In this document: piece by piece, positions 1 through 7,433 of the stretch | How positions within the stretch are numbered: position 1 is the stretch's first letter | Layout: every line of letters starts with the position of its first letter | The notes under the pieces: model-generated | The model's input: the letters and a program-made list of their open reading frames with translations, nothing else | What the model was told of the DNA's origin: nothing | The model's database searches: none | Source of the DNA: Bog-257 sp963805985 | GTDB taxonomy: Bacteria > Acidobacteriota > Terriglobia > Terriglobales > Acidobacteriaceae | Direction: 5' to 3' | DNA length: 64,000 bases | NCBI GenBank assembly: GCA_963805985.1 | Contig: CAWDWG010000002.1 | Span: 1 to 64,000 of the forward strand | Program-made: the position numbers and the translations under genes

Positions 1-2
1 AT

Positions 3-872
3 AAGCTCGTGACGTCTGGCGGACCAAGTGCGCTGGCGCTACTCCTGGCAGTATTCTGCGGAGCGATTCCCCTCTTGCTATTCAACCGCATCAATGCCGG
101 CGGTTTCCTGGCAAGCACTTATGCATTAGTTGATTCATCGCCGCCGCAGTTTACCTGGAGTTTGATCAGCCGAAATCTACATTACTATTTCCGGGAAAGC
201 TATGCCTGGCAGGTTGCTATGGCCGCGCTTCTCGTCTTACTTTGTACTGTTCTGGCGCCATTGCGCGGGAGCTCCAGACGCAGACCAACACTGATTGCGA
301 CTGCTGTGGCCTGTGCGGTAACGTACGTGGTAAGTCTCGTATATTTCTCTACCCATGCGGTGCGAGTTCCTTACTACATGGCTCCGAGTTGCTTTTGCGT
401 GCTTGTGCTGGGCATCCTGGTGTTCGCGGAAAAGAAAGAGGCACGCCACAGGGTAAGCTCTGCCCACGTATGGCGGGTGGCCGCCGTAGTGCTTTTGTTG
501 GGTGCATGCGTTCATTTCGAACTTCGCCATTTCCGTCCCGAAATTATCAAGCCGGAGGCGCCAGCCGACTTGACCGCACCTCGCTCGATTGTCTGGGCCG
601 ACCTGACCTCCGGCACGCTCCTTTACTACAACCAAAAATACGCGGCGAAACTGGTCACCGACATACCCTGTGTCCAGGATCGTATGATTCAGGCGGTGAG
701 CGATGCCGGGCGGCCGCAATATTTCATAGACGACAGCCCGTCCATGCAAAGCATTATTACGCACCTGTCGGCTGAGGCGGACCTGAAGATCGTCGGCACT
801 TATAAAGCTTTCGGCGACAATCCGGTTTATGAATTAGTCGATATCAAGCACCGCCTGCGCTGCTCGCCATAA
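3..872 (+). CDS. Membrane protein, C-terminal part (5' end outside window)
   Basis: The frame is open back to the window edge, so this is probably the C-terminal part of a longer protein; a GTG at 9 is the first possible start inside the window. Five hydrophobic segments (roughly residues 8-26, 68-84, 95-112, 122-140 and 155-168 counted from the GTG) are followed by a soluble tail of about 115 residues rich in aromatic residues. This layout resembles the end of GT-C type glycosyltransferases of the ArnT/PMT class, in which a membrane domain is followed by a periplasmic tail. That assignment is only a guess from topology; no catalytic motif lies in the visible part. Confidence 0.6.
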   Translation, partial: KLVTSGGPSALALLLAVFCGAIPLLLFNRINAGGFLASTYALVDSSPPQFTWSLISRNLHYYFRESYAWQVAMAALLVLLCTVLAPLRGSSRRRPTLIATAVACAVTYVVSLVYFSTHAVRVPYYMAPSCFCVLVLGILVFAEKKEARHRVSSAHVWRVAAVVLLLGACVHFELRHFRPEIIKPEAPADLTAPRSIVWADLTSGTLLYYNQKYAAKLVTDIPCVQDRMIQAVSDAGRPQYFIDDSPSMQSIITHLSAEADLKIVGTYKAFGDNPVYELVDIKHRLRCSP

Positions 873-1158
873 TCTGCAGTTCGAGTATGTCTGCCGCTAC
901 ATCACGCATTAACGTTGAGCAATACATCCATCACATTCCCCAGTCGGTGGCCAGGAGGCCGCATTGGCATTCGCATACTTACTTTGGCGCTCGTGCGGCG
1001 AGGTCGCCGAGGCCGGGCCAAAATCTCCCGCGAATCCTGCCGTGCCGGACGCGCTTGCGCAACCATCCTATGGAACCAACTAGCAGGGTTGTGGACTTCA
1101 GCTAGCCAATCAGGCATGAGAGCCGCGGCCACCACAGTCTTCCCTAACCAAAGAGCTT

Positions 1159-1671
1159 TCAGGAGCCGCTGACGGAATCGATCCAGTTGCGCAGGACGCG
1201 CTCGCTGGTCCAACCGGAGGCACTGCGGCGGACTCTACCGTCCTTGTCGATGAGCACGAACTTGGGCACGCCGCCGACGTCGTAGGCGCGCGCGACTTTG
1301 TTGTCGGAGTCGAACAGCGAAGTGAGGTTCAAGCTCTTGGAGCTGAGGAAATCGGCGGCTTGGCTTTCGCCGTCGAGGTTGATGGGGAGCAGCGTGACGC
1401 CTTTGCTGCGGAAGCTGGGCGCCAGCTTGCTGAGCACAGGAAGCTCGCGCTGGCAGATGGGACATGACGTCGTCCAGAAGACCAGCAGAACCGGACGACC
1501 GCGATAGGAATCGAGATCGACGCGGCCACCATAGACCTCGGGCAGAGAGAAATTGGGCGCGGGACTACCGAAGGGATTGCCGTTGCGCGCCACGTACACT
1601 CCGGCGCAGACCATGACACCGAACAGCACGAGACCCAAGAGGCGCTGCATAGAAGTGGCCTTGCCGACCAT
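1159..1671 (-). CDS. TlpA/ResA-like thiol-disulfide oxidoreductase, membrane anchored
   Basis: A 170-residue thioredoxin-fold protein of the AhpC-TSA/redoxin group. An N-terminal hydrophobic stretch (about residues 9-27) should anchor it in the membrane with the catalytic domain outside the cytoplasm. The redox motif CPIC is at residues 70-73 after the usual W-T-T-S context, and the cis-proline region (GGVPKFVLID) is near residue 135. Such proteins reduce or exchange disulfides of exported proteins, often apocytochromes. No cytochrome gene is adjacent, so the substrate is unknown. An ATG at 1650 (residue 8) is an alternative start that places the hydrophobic segment right at the N-terminus. 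Confidence 0.85.
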   Translation of the reverse strand: MVGKATSMQRLLGLVLFGVMVCAGVYVARNGNPFGSPAPNFSLPEVYGGRVDLDSYRGRPVLLVFWTTSCPICQRELPVLSKLAPSFRSKGVTLLPINLDGESQAADFLSSKSLNLTSLFDSDNKVARAYDVGGVPKFVLIDKDGRVRRSASGWTSERVLRNWIDSVSGS

Positions 1672-1717
1672 TGTAGGCCGGGAAAGGATAGGTTGCCAGT
1701 TGGCGGTCGCGTCACCT

Positions 1718-1743
1718 ACTCATTCGAAAAACGCGAATGAGTG
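1718..1743. repeat. REP-like palindrome, ATTCG type
   Basis: ACTCATTCG and CGAATGAGT are inverted around a short A-rich loop. The same type recurs near 3230-3254 and in degenerate form near 7020-7042. It sits between a gene end and the upstream region of the repeat protein at 1875. Confidence 0.6.
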
Positions 1744-1874
1744 GAGCACCGACAGAATTTGCGATTGACAAGAACGCCAACCGCGAACACAATTCCAAAC
1801 CGCGCCACGGGCTTTCGTTCTTGCCGCTTGAAGCCAGGAACGCCGGCCACGTGTTCTTCACTCTGAGGTCATGC

Positions 1875-3176
1875 ATGTTCAACGTTGACGGCATCACGAA
1901 TCTCTCTGGCCGGCTGCTTCGATTGTTGGTGATCGAAGTATCGCTCGTTCTGATCATCTCAGCATCGTCACTCTCGCAAACCTTCTCCGTCCTGCACACA
2001 TTTACCGGAGACGACGGCTCGTCGCCGTATTCCGGAGTGACCGTCGATCGCGCCGGCAACCTTTATGGCACGACCAGGTTTGGAGGAAACTCGAGCTGCC
2101 TCGACCTGGGTTGTGGCACTCTGTTCAAGCTATCGCCACAAGGCTCGGGGTGGACGTTCCTGCCGCTTTACCGCTTCGCCGGCGCCGCCGACGGCAAGTA
2201 CCCGATCGCTCGCATGGTCTTCGGGCCCGACGGCCGGCTCTATGGCACGACCTTAACCGGCGGCAACAGCTCGCTTAACGGAGGCACGGTCTACGCGCTC
2301 GCTCCGCCGCCCAGCGTTTGCCGAACTCCTTGCTCGTGGATCAAGACGACACTCTGGTCGTTCGGGCAGTTCCAGAACAACGATGGCCTGGCACCCGGCT
2401 ACGGCGACCTGGTCTTCGATTCCACCGGCACTCTCTACGGGACGACCGAAGAGGGCGGCGCGGCTCGACAGGAGTGCGGTCCCGGCTGCGGCACCGTCTA
2501 CACGCTGACAGGCTCGCAGGGGTCGTGGAACGAGACGCTGATTTACCAATTTGGCAATGGCCCTGGCTTTCACCCCTACGCAGGCGTCGCTTTCGACGGC
2601 AACGGTAATTTGTATGGCACCACTGGTTACGGCGGCACTAAAGATGTGGGCGTGGCCTACGAGTTGAGTCCCTCGAATGGATCCTGGCTGCCGGCAATTC
2701 TTTACAATTTCCGCTACGACGCCGATGGTGGCAGGCCCAGCGCTGGTTTAGTGCCCGACACCTCGGGCAATCTTTACGGCGCGACGTATTCGGGCGGTCC
2801 CGACGGCGGAGGCACGGTATTCGAGTTGTCGCCCATGGGCATGGACTGGACCTTCCAACTGCTCAACAGCTTCGACTTCCCCGCCAATCCATTCGGTAAC
2901 CTCACCATGGACGCTGCCGGCAATCTGTATGGCACCACCATCTCCGGCGGCATCTTTCGCCATGGCAACGTTTTCAAGCTGACGCGCAGCGGCGATTCCT
3001 GGAGCTACACCTCGCTCTACGACTTTACCGCCGGCAGCGACGGAGCCGAGCCCCATGGCAACGTCGCGCTGGATGCAGCCGGCAACCTCTATGGAACAAC
3101 CTCGAGTGGCGGCTCTACCGCCGGCGAGTGCCTGATCACACACGGTTGCGGCGTGGTGTGGGAGATCAAGCCATAG
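1875..3176 (+). CDS. Secreted GloVer-type tandem repeat protein (TIGR03803 family)
   Basis: The protein is built from repeats with the core GNLYGTTxxGG (for example DRAGNLYGTTRFGG, DGNGNLYGTTGYGG and DAAGNLYGTTSSGG), about eight copies spaced 50-60 residues apart. This is the signature of the 'choice-of-anchor tandem repeat GloVer-containing' family, predicted to form a beta-propeller-like extracellular domain. I chose ATG 1875 because GAGG lies about 7 nt upstream and it opens a clean signal peptide (hydrophobic RLLRLLVIEVSLVLIISAS); the frame is open upstream to a GTG-like start at 1737. No C-terminal anchor is visible, because the protein ends on a repeat. The function is not established for the family. 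Confidence 0.85.
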   Translation: MFNVDGITNLSGRLLRLLVIEVSLVLIISASSLSQTFSVLHTFTGDDGSSPYSGVTVDRAGNLYGTTRFGGNSSCLDLGCGTLFKLSPQGSGWTFLPLYRFAGAADGKYPIARMVFGPDGRLYGTTLTGGNSSLNGGTVYALAPPPSVCRTPCSWIKTTLWSFGQFQNNDGLAPGYGDLVFDSTGTLYGTTEEGGAARQECGPGCGTVYTLTGSQGSWNETLIYQFGNGPGFHPYAGVAFDGNGNLYGTTGYGGTKDVGVAYELSPSNGSWLPAILYNFRYDADGGRPSAGLVPDTSGNLYGATYSGGPDGGGTVFELSPMGMDWTFQLLNSFDFPANPFGNLTMDAAGNLYGTTISGGIFRHGNVFKLTRSGDSWSYTSLYDFTAGSDGAEPHGNVALDAAGNLYGTTSSGGSTAGECLITHGCGVVWEIKP

Positions 3177-3229
3177 CAACAGTTGTCGGTTGTCAGTTGT
3201 CGGTTGTCAGGTGTCGGCTGGGTTACTCG

Positions 3230-3254
3230 CTCATTCGAAACCCGCGAACGAGTG
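3230..3254. repeat. REP-like palindrome, ATTCG type, next to GTTGTC iterations
   Basis: CTCATTCG and CGAACGAG form an imperfect hairpin. Just upstream (3180-3218) the bases iterate GTTGTCGGTTGTCAG, a short-period motif that recurs at several other gene ends in this window. Confidence 0.55.
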
Positions 3255-3271
3255 GGACACCCGTTATCAGG

Positions 3272-3958
3272 TTACTCGCGCGCGTCGGTGCCGAAGAGGT
3301 AGGCGGCGAGCATCTTCTTCATCTCGGCGACGATGCGATTGCGCTCGTCGTCGGTGGGCTGCTCGAAGGCGTAGGCGATGAGGCGCTCGCCGGCTTCGCT
3401 GACCACGCGCAGCTTCAGGTCGAGCTCGGGCGTGTTGGGGATGCCGAGCCGCTCCAGCATGAAATTCTTCAACAGCAAAGGCAGGCCGGTATGCGGCGAC
3501 GCCTCGCGCTCGTGCGTGGCCGCGCTGATGTGGCGGCCGAAGGAGATGGCGCGGAAGTCGGGATGCTGGAGCAGATAGGCGATGTAGGCGTCGATGACGC
3601 GGTCGAGGATGAGGGCGGGATCGAAGGTGGCGAGATCCTGGAACTGGCTTTCGACGACGGGCATGACGCTGATCTCGAGCAGGGAGCGGAAGTCGCCGAC
3701 ATGGCGCACGGCAACGGCGTCGATGATGGATTGCTTGTCGGGAAAGAAGCGGTAGAGCGCGCCGACGGAGAGATCGGCCTCGGCGGCGATGCGGGTGGTG
3801 GTGACGTCGTCCAGCGGCGTGGTGCGGAGCAGCGAGCTGGCCGCATCGACAATGCGCATCACCGTCTGGAAGCTGCGCGACTGCACCGGCAGACGCCGCG
3901 CCGGAGGCAGCGGCTCGGGCGGCAGTTGCGGCGCGAGCTTGGATTTGTAGGCGGACAT
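3272..3958 (-). CDS. TetR/AcrR-family transcriptional regulator
   Basis: A 228-residue regulator. A basic, proline-rich N-terminal tail of about 28 residues precedes a TetR helix-turn-helix around residues 45-75 (VTTTRIAAEADLSVGALYRF, then FPDKQSIIDAV), the canonical DNA-recognition part. The rest is a helical ligand-binding domain. A closely related fragment of this C-terminal domain (FDPA..L...ID.Y..YL..HPDFRAI.FGRHIS.ATH) is present as a broken copy at 11798-11962. There is no adjacent efflux or enzyme gene in an obvious divergent arrangement, so the target is unknown. Confidence 0.9.
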   Translation of the reverse strand: MSAYKSKLAPQLPPEPLPPARRLPVQSRSFQTVMRIVDAASSLLRTTPLDDVTTTRIAAEADLSVGALYRFFPDKQSIIDAVAVRHVGDFRSLLEISVMPVVESQFQDLATFDPALILDRVIDAYIAYLLQHPDFRAISFGRHISAATHEREASPHTGLPLLLKNFMLERLGIPNTPELDLKLRVVSEAGERLIAYAFEQPTDDERNRIVAEMKKMLAAYLFGTDARE

Positions 3959-4011
3959 GTAGGGTTAGTGTAATTGGGCAGTGGGCGGTTGTCAGTTGTC
4001 GTGGTCGGATC

Positions 4012-4055
4012 GGCACCCCGGGTCTCGAACAGCGCGAGACCTGGGGCACCCGGCT
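4012..4055. repeat. REP-like palindrome, GGTCTCG type
   Basis: GGTCTCG (4021-4027) and CGAGACC (4035-4041) form a 7-bp stem flanked by CACCCCGG on the left and GGGGCACCCGG on the right, extending the symmetry. The same element occurs at 5098, 7401, 13049 and 16128. It lies just past the stop codon of the PIN-like gene. Confidence 0.7.
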
Positions 4056-4057
4056 CA

Positions 4058-4927
4058 CTATAGCCTTGCCGCGATCAAGTCTTCGACTCGGGAGTAGACA
4101 TAATCGGCATACCGCACAGATCGATCTTTCCGTTTGAGTTTTTGAGCAGCCCCGCGGAAATAATGGAGCATTCTCTTATCAACCGTCATCGCGTCTACGT
4201 ACGGGATCACCATCATCTGAGCGATATCTACGAGGTCGCTGTCCTTCACTAAGTCACCTGGATCAAAAGCAAGCTGGTGAAACACTTGGTAACTCAACTG
4301 TATACCCGGACAACGTCGGGGAAGATCATAGATCCAGGGGGCGAGGCCCATCGCTAAATCTGGCGGAACTACTAAGCCGTCTTGCACGACGTAGCGATTG
4401 ATAACATTTGCAAAGTGGGCCGCAAGCTTTGCTTTGCGTCGCGAGTTCGGAATCTGGCGGTCCGCGGTCAGGAGAGCCCGCAAAGGCCTCGCATACCTTA
4501 GTGGAACGTCAAACCAGTCGCGCTGGCGCGTCCAAAGGTCGAGCACAATGTCAGAGAGGCGATAATTGACGATGTCCGGAGCCGATATAGAGCGCAAGGT
4601 GGAATCAAAGCGCCAGACAAATGGGTCTATGGCCGCGTAATCGATCTTGCTGGCGTATGCGTGGATCGCGGATTTCAGCTCATTCGCCTGAATATACGAT
4701 TCAGCTATGTAGAGAGGCGTAACGGTTTCCAGATTGTTGAGCCAATGCCGAACTGTGAGAACATCGTCGCTCGTCGCAAGTGGTGCCGCTAGTTCAGTGA
4801 TGTTGGAAAATGAGACAACAAGCGAGGCGTCGTGACTGCGAAGCCGCTGTCCAAGCTCCACCAGCGGAATCGGAGTCTCATGTTCCACGATGTTGATCAA
4901 ATCTTTGGAGTCCAGATATATTCGCAT
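4058..4927 (-). CDS. PIN-like domain protein, hypothetical
   Basis: A 289-residue protein that I cannot place in a named family. The N-terminus (MRIYLDSKDLINI) and the segment near residue 235-255 (DSDLVDIAQMMVIPYVDAMT followed by VDKRM) match the way PIN-fold nucleases begin (hydrophobic strand ending in an Asp) and end (D-x2-D, then an Asp after a short strand). If so, D6, D238 or D241, and D252 would bind the metal. The length is about twice that of a VapC toxin, so a helical insert fills the middle. It neighbours other toxin-antitoxin genes, but no small antitoxin gene overlaps it. It may be an RNase or an inactive fold member. Confidence 0.65.
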   Translation of the reverse strand: MRIYLDSKDLINIVEHETPIPLVELGQRLRSHDASLVVSFSNITELAAPLATSDDVLTVRHWLNNLETVTPLYIAESYIQANELKSAIHAYASKIDYAAIDPFVWRFDSTLRSISAPDIVNYRLSDIVLDLWTRQRDWFDVPLRYARPLRALLTADRQIPNSRRKAKLAAHFANVINRYVVQDGLVVPPDLAMGLAPWIYDLPRRCPGIQLSYQVFHQLAFDPGDLVKDSDLVDIAQMMVIPYVDAMTVDKRMLHYFRGAAQKLKRKDRSVRYADYVYSRVEDLIAARL

Positions 4928-5097
4928 ATCTCACACCACGATTCAGCCTTTCCCGAACCTATGGACCTGCCGAGTGCCCTGGATCTCGCGACGTTCGGGA
5001 CCCGGGTGAGGAAGGCCCCTTCACTTTGGCAGAGCCGTCAGATCCAGAAGCTTCAGTTTCTGTACGTTCCATGAATCGGTGCAGCCGCGAATATCTC

Positions 5098-5132
5098 CCA
5101 GGTCTCGAACCCCGCGAGACCTGGCCACCCAG
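5098..5132. repeat. REP-like palindrome, GGTCTCG type
   Basis: GGTCTCGAAC followed by CGCGAGACC, with flanking CCCA and TGGCCACCC. It lies within 45 bp of the 3' end of the GhoS-like gene and could serve as a transcript end or a REP insertion site. Confidence 0.65.
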
Positions 5133-5139
5133 CACCCGG

Positions 5140-5424
5140 CTAGCTGACCTCAACAAGACCGACCCATGCTCTGCTACTAGCTTCCGTCACCAGAACTGAG
5201 TTTCTTTTCCCCGTAGTATCCGCCGCCGCCTTTGCGATATCGCGCACTCGCGTACTAAGTAGATTTCCGCTGCCACTATATTCAGCCCACGGAAGGTGGT
5301 AGGTACGGCCGTCATCGGATGTGATGATTCGAGTAAAACCCTGCCGCTCCATGGCCGCGTGCAGCGTTTGGTAATCGTTGTAGTTGGCGTCATGTAGTTC
5401 GATACGAACCGTGAAGTCAGACAT
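5140..5424 (-). CDS. Small GhoS-like (DUF2622-type) protein
   Basis: A 94-residue protein. The pattern TVRIELHDANYNDYQTLHAAM, then GRTYHLPWAEY, then a C-terminal helix and strand (VRDIAKAAADTTGK..SVLVTE) resembles DUF2622 proteins, the family that includes GhoS, a Cas2-like ferredoxin-fold endoribonuclease antitoxin of the type V GhoST system. No GhoT-like membrane peptide is visible beside it. The start is ATG 5424: GGAGG lies 8 nt upstream, and the TTG five codons earlier overlaps that site. The gene is divergent from the TAC module and shares a 19-bp inverted element with its promoter. The family call is from memory of the pattern and is moderate. Confidence 0.65.
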   Translation of the reverse strand: MSDFTVRIELHDANYNDYQTLHAAMERQGFTRIITSDDGRTYHLPWAEYSGSGNLLSTRVRDIAKAAADTTGKRNSVLVTEASSRAWVGLVEVS

Positions 5425-5439
5425 TCTTCTCGCCTCCAA

Positions 5440-5458
5440 TTGATACTATATATGGTAC
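5440..5458 (-). promoter_or_regulatory. Inverted 19-bp element, copy 1 (candidate operator)
   Basis: Read on the minus strand this is GTACCATATATAGTATCAA. It matches the element at 5531-5549 on the plus strand at 16 of 19 positions. It lies between a minus-strand TTGACA (5474-5479) and the ribosome-binding site of the GhoS-like gene, where a repressor of that gene would be expected to sit. Confidence 0.55.
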
Positions 5459-5520
5459 TACGTCGGGTTCTATTGTCAACCGAAGGCCGCCTCCCCCGCA
5501 TCACATATCAATGAATTGGG

Positions 5521-5549
5521 TTGACTTTTGGTACCAAATGCAGTATCAA
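5521..5549 (+). promoter_or_regulatory. Predicted sigma-70 promoter of the TAC operon with operator copy 2
   Basis: TTGACT (5521-5526), a 17-bp spacer, then TATCAA (5544-5549) is a near-consensus promoter. The spacer and -10 box are covered by GTACCAAATGCAGTATCAA (5531-5549), the second copy of the inverted 19-bp element. Because transcription would begin near 5556, translation from TTG 5521 is not possible from this promoter; this supports the GTG 5596 start of the first gene. Confidence 0.6.
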
Positions 5550-5595
5550 ACGTCTAACGTCCAGGGAAGGTGCCGGATGCTCGGAGCTCTTACTA

Positions 5596-5886
5596 GTGGA
5601 CAGGCTTCGCCAAGAATTGCGCCAGCTCCGAGAACAAAAACGCGTCACATTCCACGAACTGGACCGCCTAATTCAGAGGATCGTCCGACAGCACGCCGGC
5701 CTCTTTCCGAATTTCAGAACCAAAGAGAAGGGCTCAAGGGTCGTTTATCACTTCGGTGTGCCCGACGTCGATCCGATCAGCTTGGAGAGGGAGCATAGAG
5801 GCCGAGACTGCGTATTACCCAAATACGCAAAGCTCGCAATGAACCACATTGAAGACCTGTTGGTCTTCGTGGAGAGCAGACTATGA
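5596..5886 (+). CDS. Candidate toxin of a TAC module, HicA-like by layout
   Basis: A 96-residue protein starting at GTG 5596, with GGAG nine nt upstream. I do not recognise a full family match. The order of elements fits the HicA double-stranded-RNA-binding-like fold: an N-terminal helix (TFHELDRLIQRIV), a strand with GSRVVYHF where HicA has GSHxxY, and a last strand-helix VLPKYAKLAMNHIEDLLVFV where HicA has IPxHxxLxxGTLRxIL. The usual catalytic His of GSH is Arg here. It overlaps hicB by 4 bp (ATGA), the classic toxin-antitoxin coupling. Its position and size suggest an mRNA-targeting toxin; activity is an inference. The frame runs back to TTG 5521. Confidence 0.6.
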   Translation: MDRLRQELRQLREQKRVTFHELDRLIQRIVRQHAGLFPNFRTKEKGSRVVYHFGVPDVDPISLEREHRGRDCVLPKYAKLAMNHIEDLLVFVESRL

Positions 5887-6545
5887 AAACGCTCACGCAT
5901 TACATGTCACTACCGTATCCGATGGAGATCATTCCGGACGAGGGCGGGTACGTCGCATCCATACCTGATCTGCCAGGCTGCATGAGCTCGGGCACCACAG
6001 TTGACGAAGCGGTCAAGGGCTTGGAGGACGCCAAGGAGCTGTGGATTGAGGGAAAGCTGGAAGATGGCCAGGGGATACCCGAGCCAACCGAGATCGATGA
6101 TTACAGCGGGAAGTTCGTCCTACGGATTCCAAAGTCGCTGCACCGGTCGTTAGACTATGGAGCCCGAAGGCAGGGAACGAGTTTGAACCAGTACGTGGTC
6201 CACTTGCTTTCTGAGCGTACCGCGGTGGAGTCATTGCAGGCACAACTCCTTGATGCGGCAAGATGCTGGAATGGCATCGAGGTCCCCTGTGGCTTTGCTC
6301 CTCACCCCGCCCGTGACATTTGGAACTGGCACGTTGCGCCCTTTGCAGGAGCGGGGATTTCTTGCGGGGCGGGGGTCCCGCAACGCATGTTGGCGGAGCC
6401 AAGACAAGTACCAGGCGAATCGTTTGGTGTGCCCGGGGTCGACGTAACAATGGTAGCGATCATGCCGTCGGTGCCAGGACGGATCAAAAAGACGTATAAC
6501 CCAACGCACCAAGTGGCTTATAAGAAGCTCGAAGGACAATTCTGA
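5883..6545 (+). CDS. hicB: HicB-family antitoxin with long C-terminal extension
   Basis: A 220-residue HicB-type antitoxin. Residues 19-58 carry the HicB partial RNase H-like core (DEGGYVASIPDLPGC, then TTVDEAVKGLEDA). Residues 78-112 form a ribbon-helix-helix DNA-binding segment (FVLRIPKSLHRSLD, then GTSLNQYVVHLLSE), so it probably represses its own promoter. Ordinary HicB proteins end near here. This one continues about 95 residues (126-220) with Trp, Tyr and Pro and no recognised domain. The gene overlaps the preceding toxin-like gene by 4 bp and is 1 bp from a SecB-like chaperone gene. The extension is therefore a candidate chaperone-addiction (ChAD) tail, as described for antitoxins of TAC systems. 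Confidence 0.88.
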   Translation: MKTLTHYMSLPYPMEIIPDEGGYVASIPDLPGCMSSGTTVDEAVKGLEDAKELWIEGKLEDGQGIPEPTEIDDYSGKFVLRIPKSLHRSLDYGARRQGTSLNQYVVHLLSERTAVESLQAQLLDAARCWNGIEVPCGFAPHPARDIWNWHVAPFAGAGISCGAGVPQRMLAEPRQVPGESFGVPGVDVTMVAIMPSVPGRIKKTYNPTHQVAYKKLEGQF

Positions 6546-6546
6546 T

Positions 6547-7005
6547 ATGCCAGCGAGAACGACCAAGAGGGAGTCCAGGACCGAGTCTCACGCAACCAGC
6601 TACGAGGAATTCTTTCGATCGTTGAGCCTATTGGGCCTTGCGGTTGCCGAGGCGCAATACCGAGTCGATCGTGGCGCATACTTTGAGAAAGAGGATCAAC
6701 AGCAAACCATCAAGTTCAGCGCCGAGCAAAGCGACCTTGGCAAAAAACACTTTGATGTTAGCGCGACGTTGAAGCTTACGTCCGGAGGCGAAAAGGACGA
6801 GACCGTCCTGTCAATCGCCGTGACGTATTTGATGCACCTTCATACTAAGGAGCCCATTCTCGAGGAGCATGTGAAGAGATTTACCTCCAAGGAGGTGAGG
6901 TTAATCATATGGCCCTACCTCCGCGAATTCGTCACCAGCGCCTGCGCCAAGATGTATATTCCCCCTATCTTCTTACCGCTTCCAGGTGAGGACGCAGGCG
7001 AGTAG
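6547..7005 (+). CDS. SecB-like chaperone of a toxin-antitoxin-chaperone module
   Basis: A 152-residue protein. Its C-terminal half (SIAVTYLMHLHTKE, a charged linker, then LIIWPYLREFVTSACAKM and PPIFLPLP) matches the end of SecB and of the mycobacterial SecB-like TAC chaperone, where F/YPYxRE(F/Y)(V/I) and LPPLxL are conserved. It starts one base after the hicB stop and must be translationally coupled. In known TAC systems the SecB-like protein binds the antitoxin's C-terminal tail and protects it from degradation, keeping the toxin silent. The N-terminal half is divergent, as is usual for these variants. I judge it a solitary antitoxin chaperone rather than the export SecB. Confidence 0.8.
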   Translation: MPARTTKRESRTESHATSYEEFFRSLSLLGLAVAEAQYRVDRGAYFEKEDQQQTIKFSAEQSDLGKKHFDVSATLKLTSGGEKDETVLSIAVTYLMHLHTKEPILEEHVKRFTSKEVRLIIWPYLREFVTSACAKMYIPPIFLPLPGEDAGE

Positions 7006-7384
7006 ACCGGATACCCCACGCATTCGCGAGTTTTGAATTGAGTGGGGAAACAAAATCACTGCAGCCGGCGAAATTAGGCTTGCAAAACCCCGACGATTTA
7101 TTTGGGGACGTCTGTCTTGGGCCAGCGTCAGTCACTTCTAGAGCAGCGCATTTTTCGAGTTCACTAAGTTCGTGTTCGCAGACAAAATTCTCATCTTCCG
7201 TCAGCCAGAAACCTCGTTGGGGAGAATTTCGGGGCCACGACCAAACCAGCCAAGCTATTTGGTTGGTGTGTACGTTCGTGAAGCGCACCCCGATGAAGTA
7301 GCATTCGTTTTCGGTATCTCCGGCATGATAGCCGTCGTACAGAGTATCTTGCCTTTTCCAACCTTCACTTGGATTGCCCAACAT
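6965..7384 (-). CDS. Hypothetical protein, tail runs into a REP-like element
   Basis: The reading frame starts at ATG 7384 with GAGGTG closely upstream. The first 100 or so residues look protein-like (ECYFIGVRFTNVHTNQIAWL, and a WLTEDENFVCEHELSELEKC region). The last 35 residues are encoded by a REP-like palindrome and overlap the end of the SecB-like gene by 41 bp on the other strand. No family is recognised. It may be a degraded gene whose true end was lost when the repeat inserted, or a chance frame. Confidence 0.35.
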   Translation of the reverse strand: MLGNPSEGWKRQDTLYDGYHAGDTENECYFIGVRFTNVHTNQIAWLVWSWPRNSPQRGFWLTEDENFVCEHELSELEKCAALEVTDAGPRQTSPNKSSGFCKPNFAGCSDFVSPLNSKLANAWGIRSTRLRPHLEAVRR

Positions 7385-7400
7385 GTGTCACCTCGGCCGG

Positions 7401-7433
7401 GTGCCCCGGTCTCACCGGGTTTCGAGACCCGGG
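7401..7433. repeat. REP-like palindrome, GGTCTC type
   Basis: GTGCCCCGGTCTC and GAGACCCGGG are inverted around a 9-base loop. It marks the left edge of the sequence shared with the inverted copy near 12.8-13.1 kb. Confidence 0.6.

Noticed and set aside
887..1158. Small plus- and minus-strand frames between the first two genes
   Set aside because: No ribosome site or recognisable similarity; the stretch is treated as intergenic.
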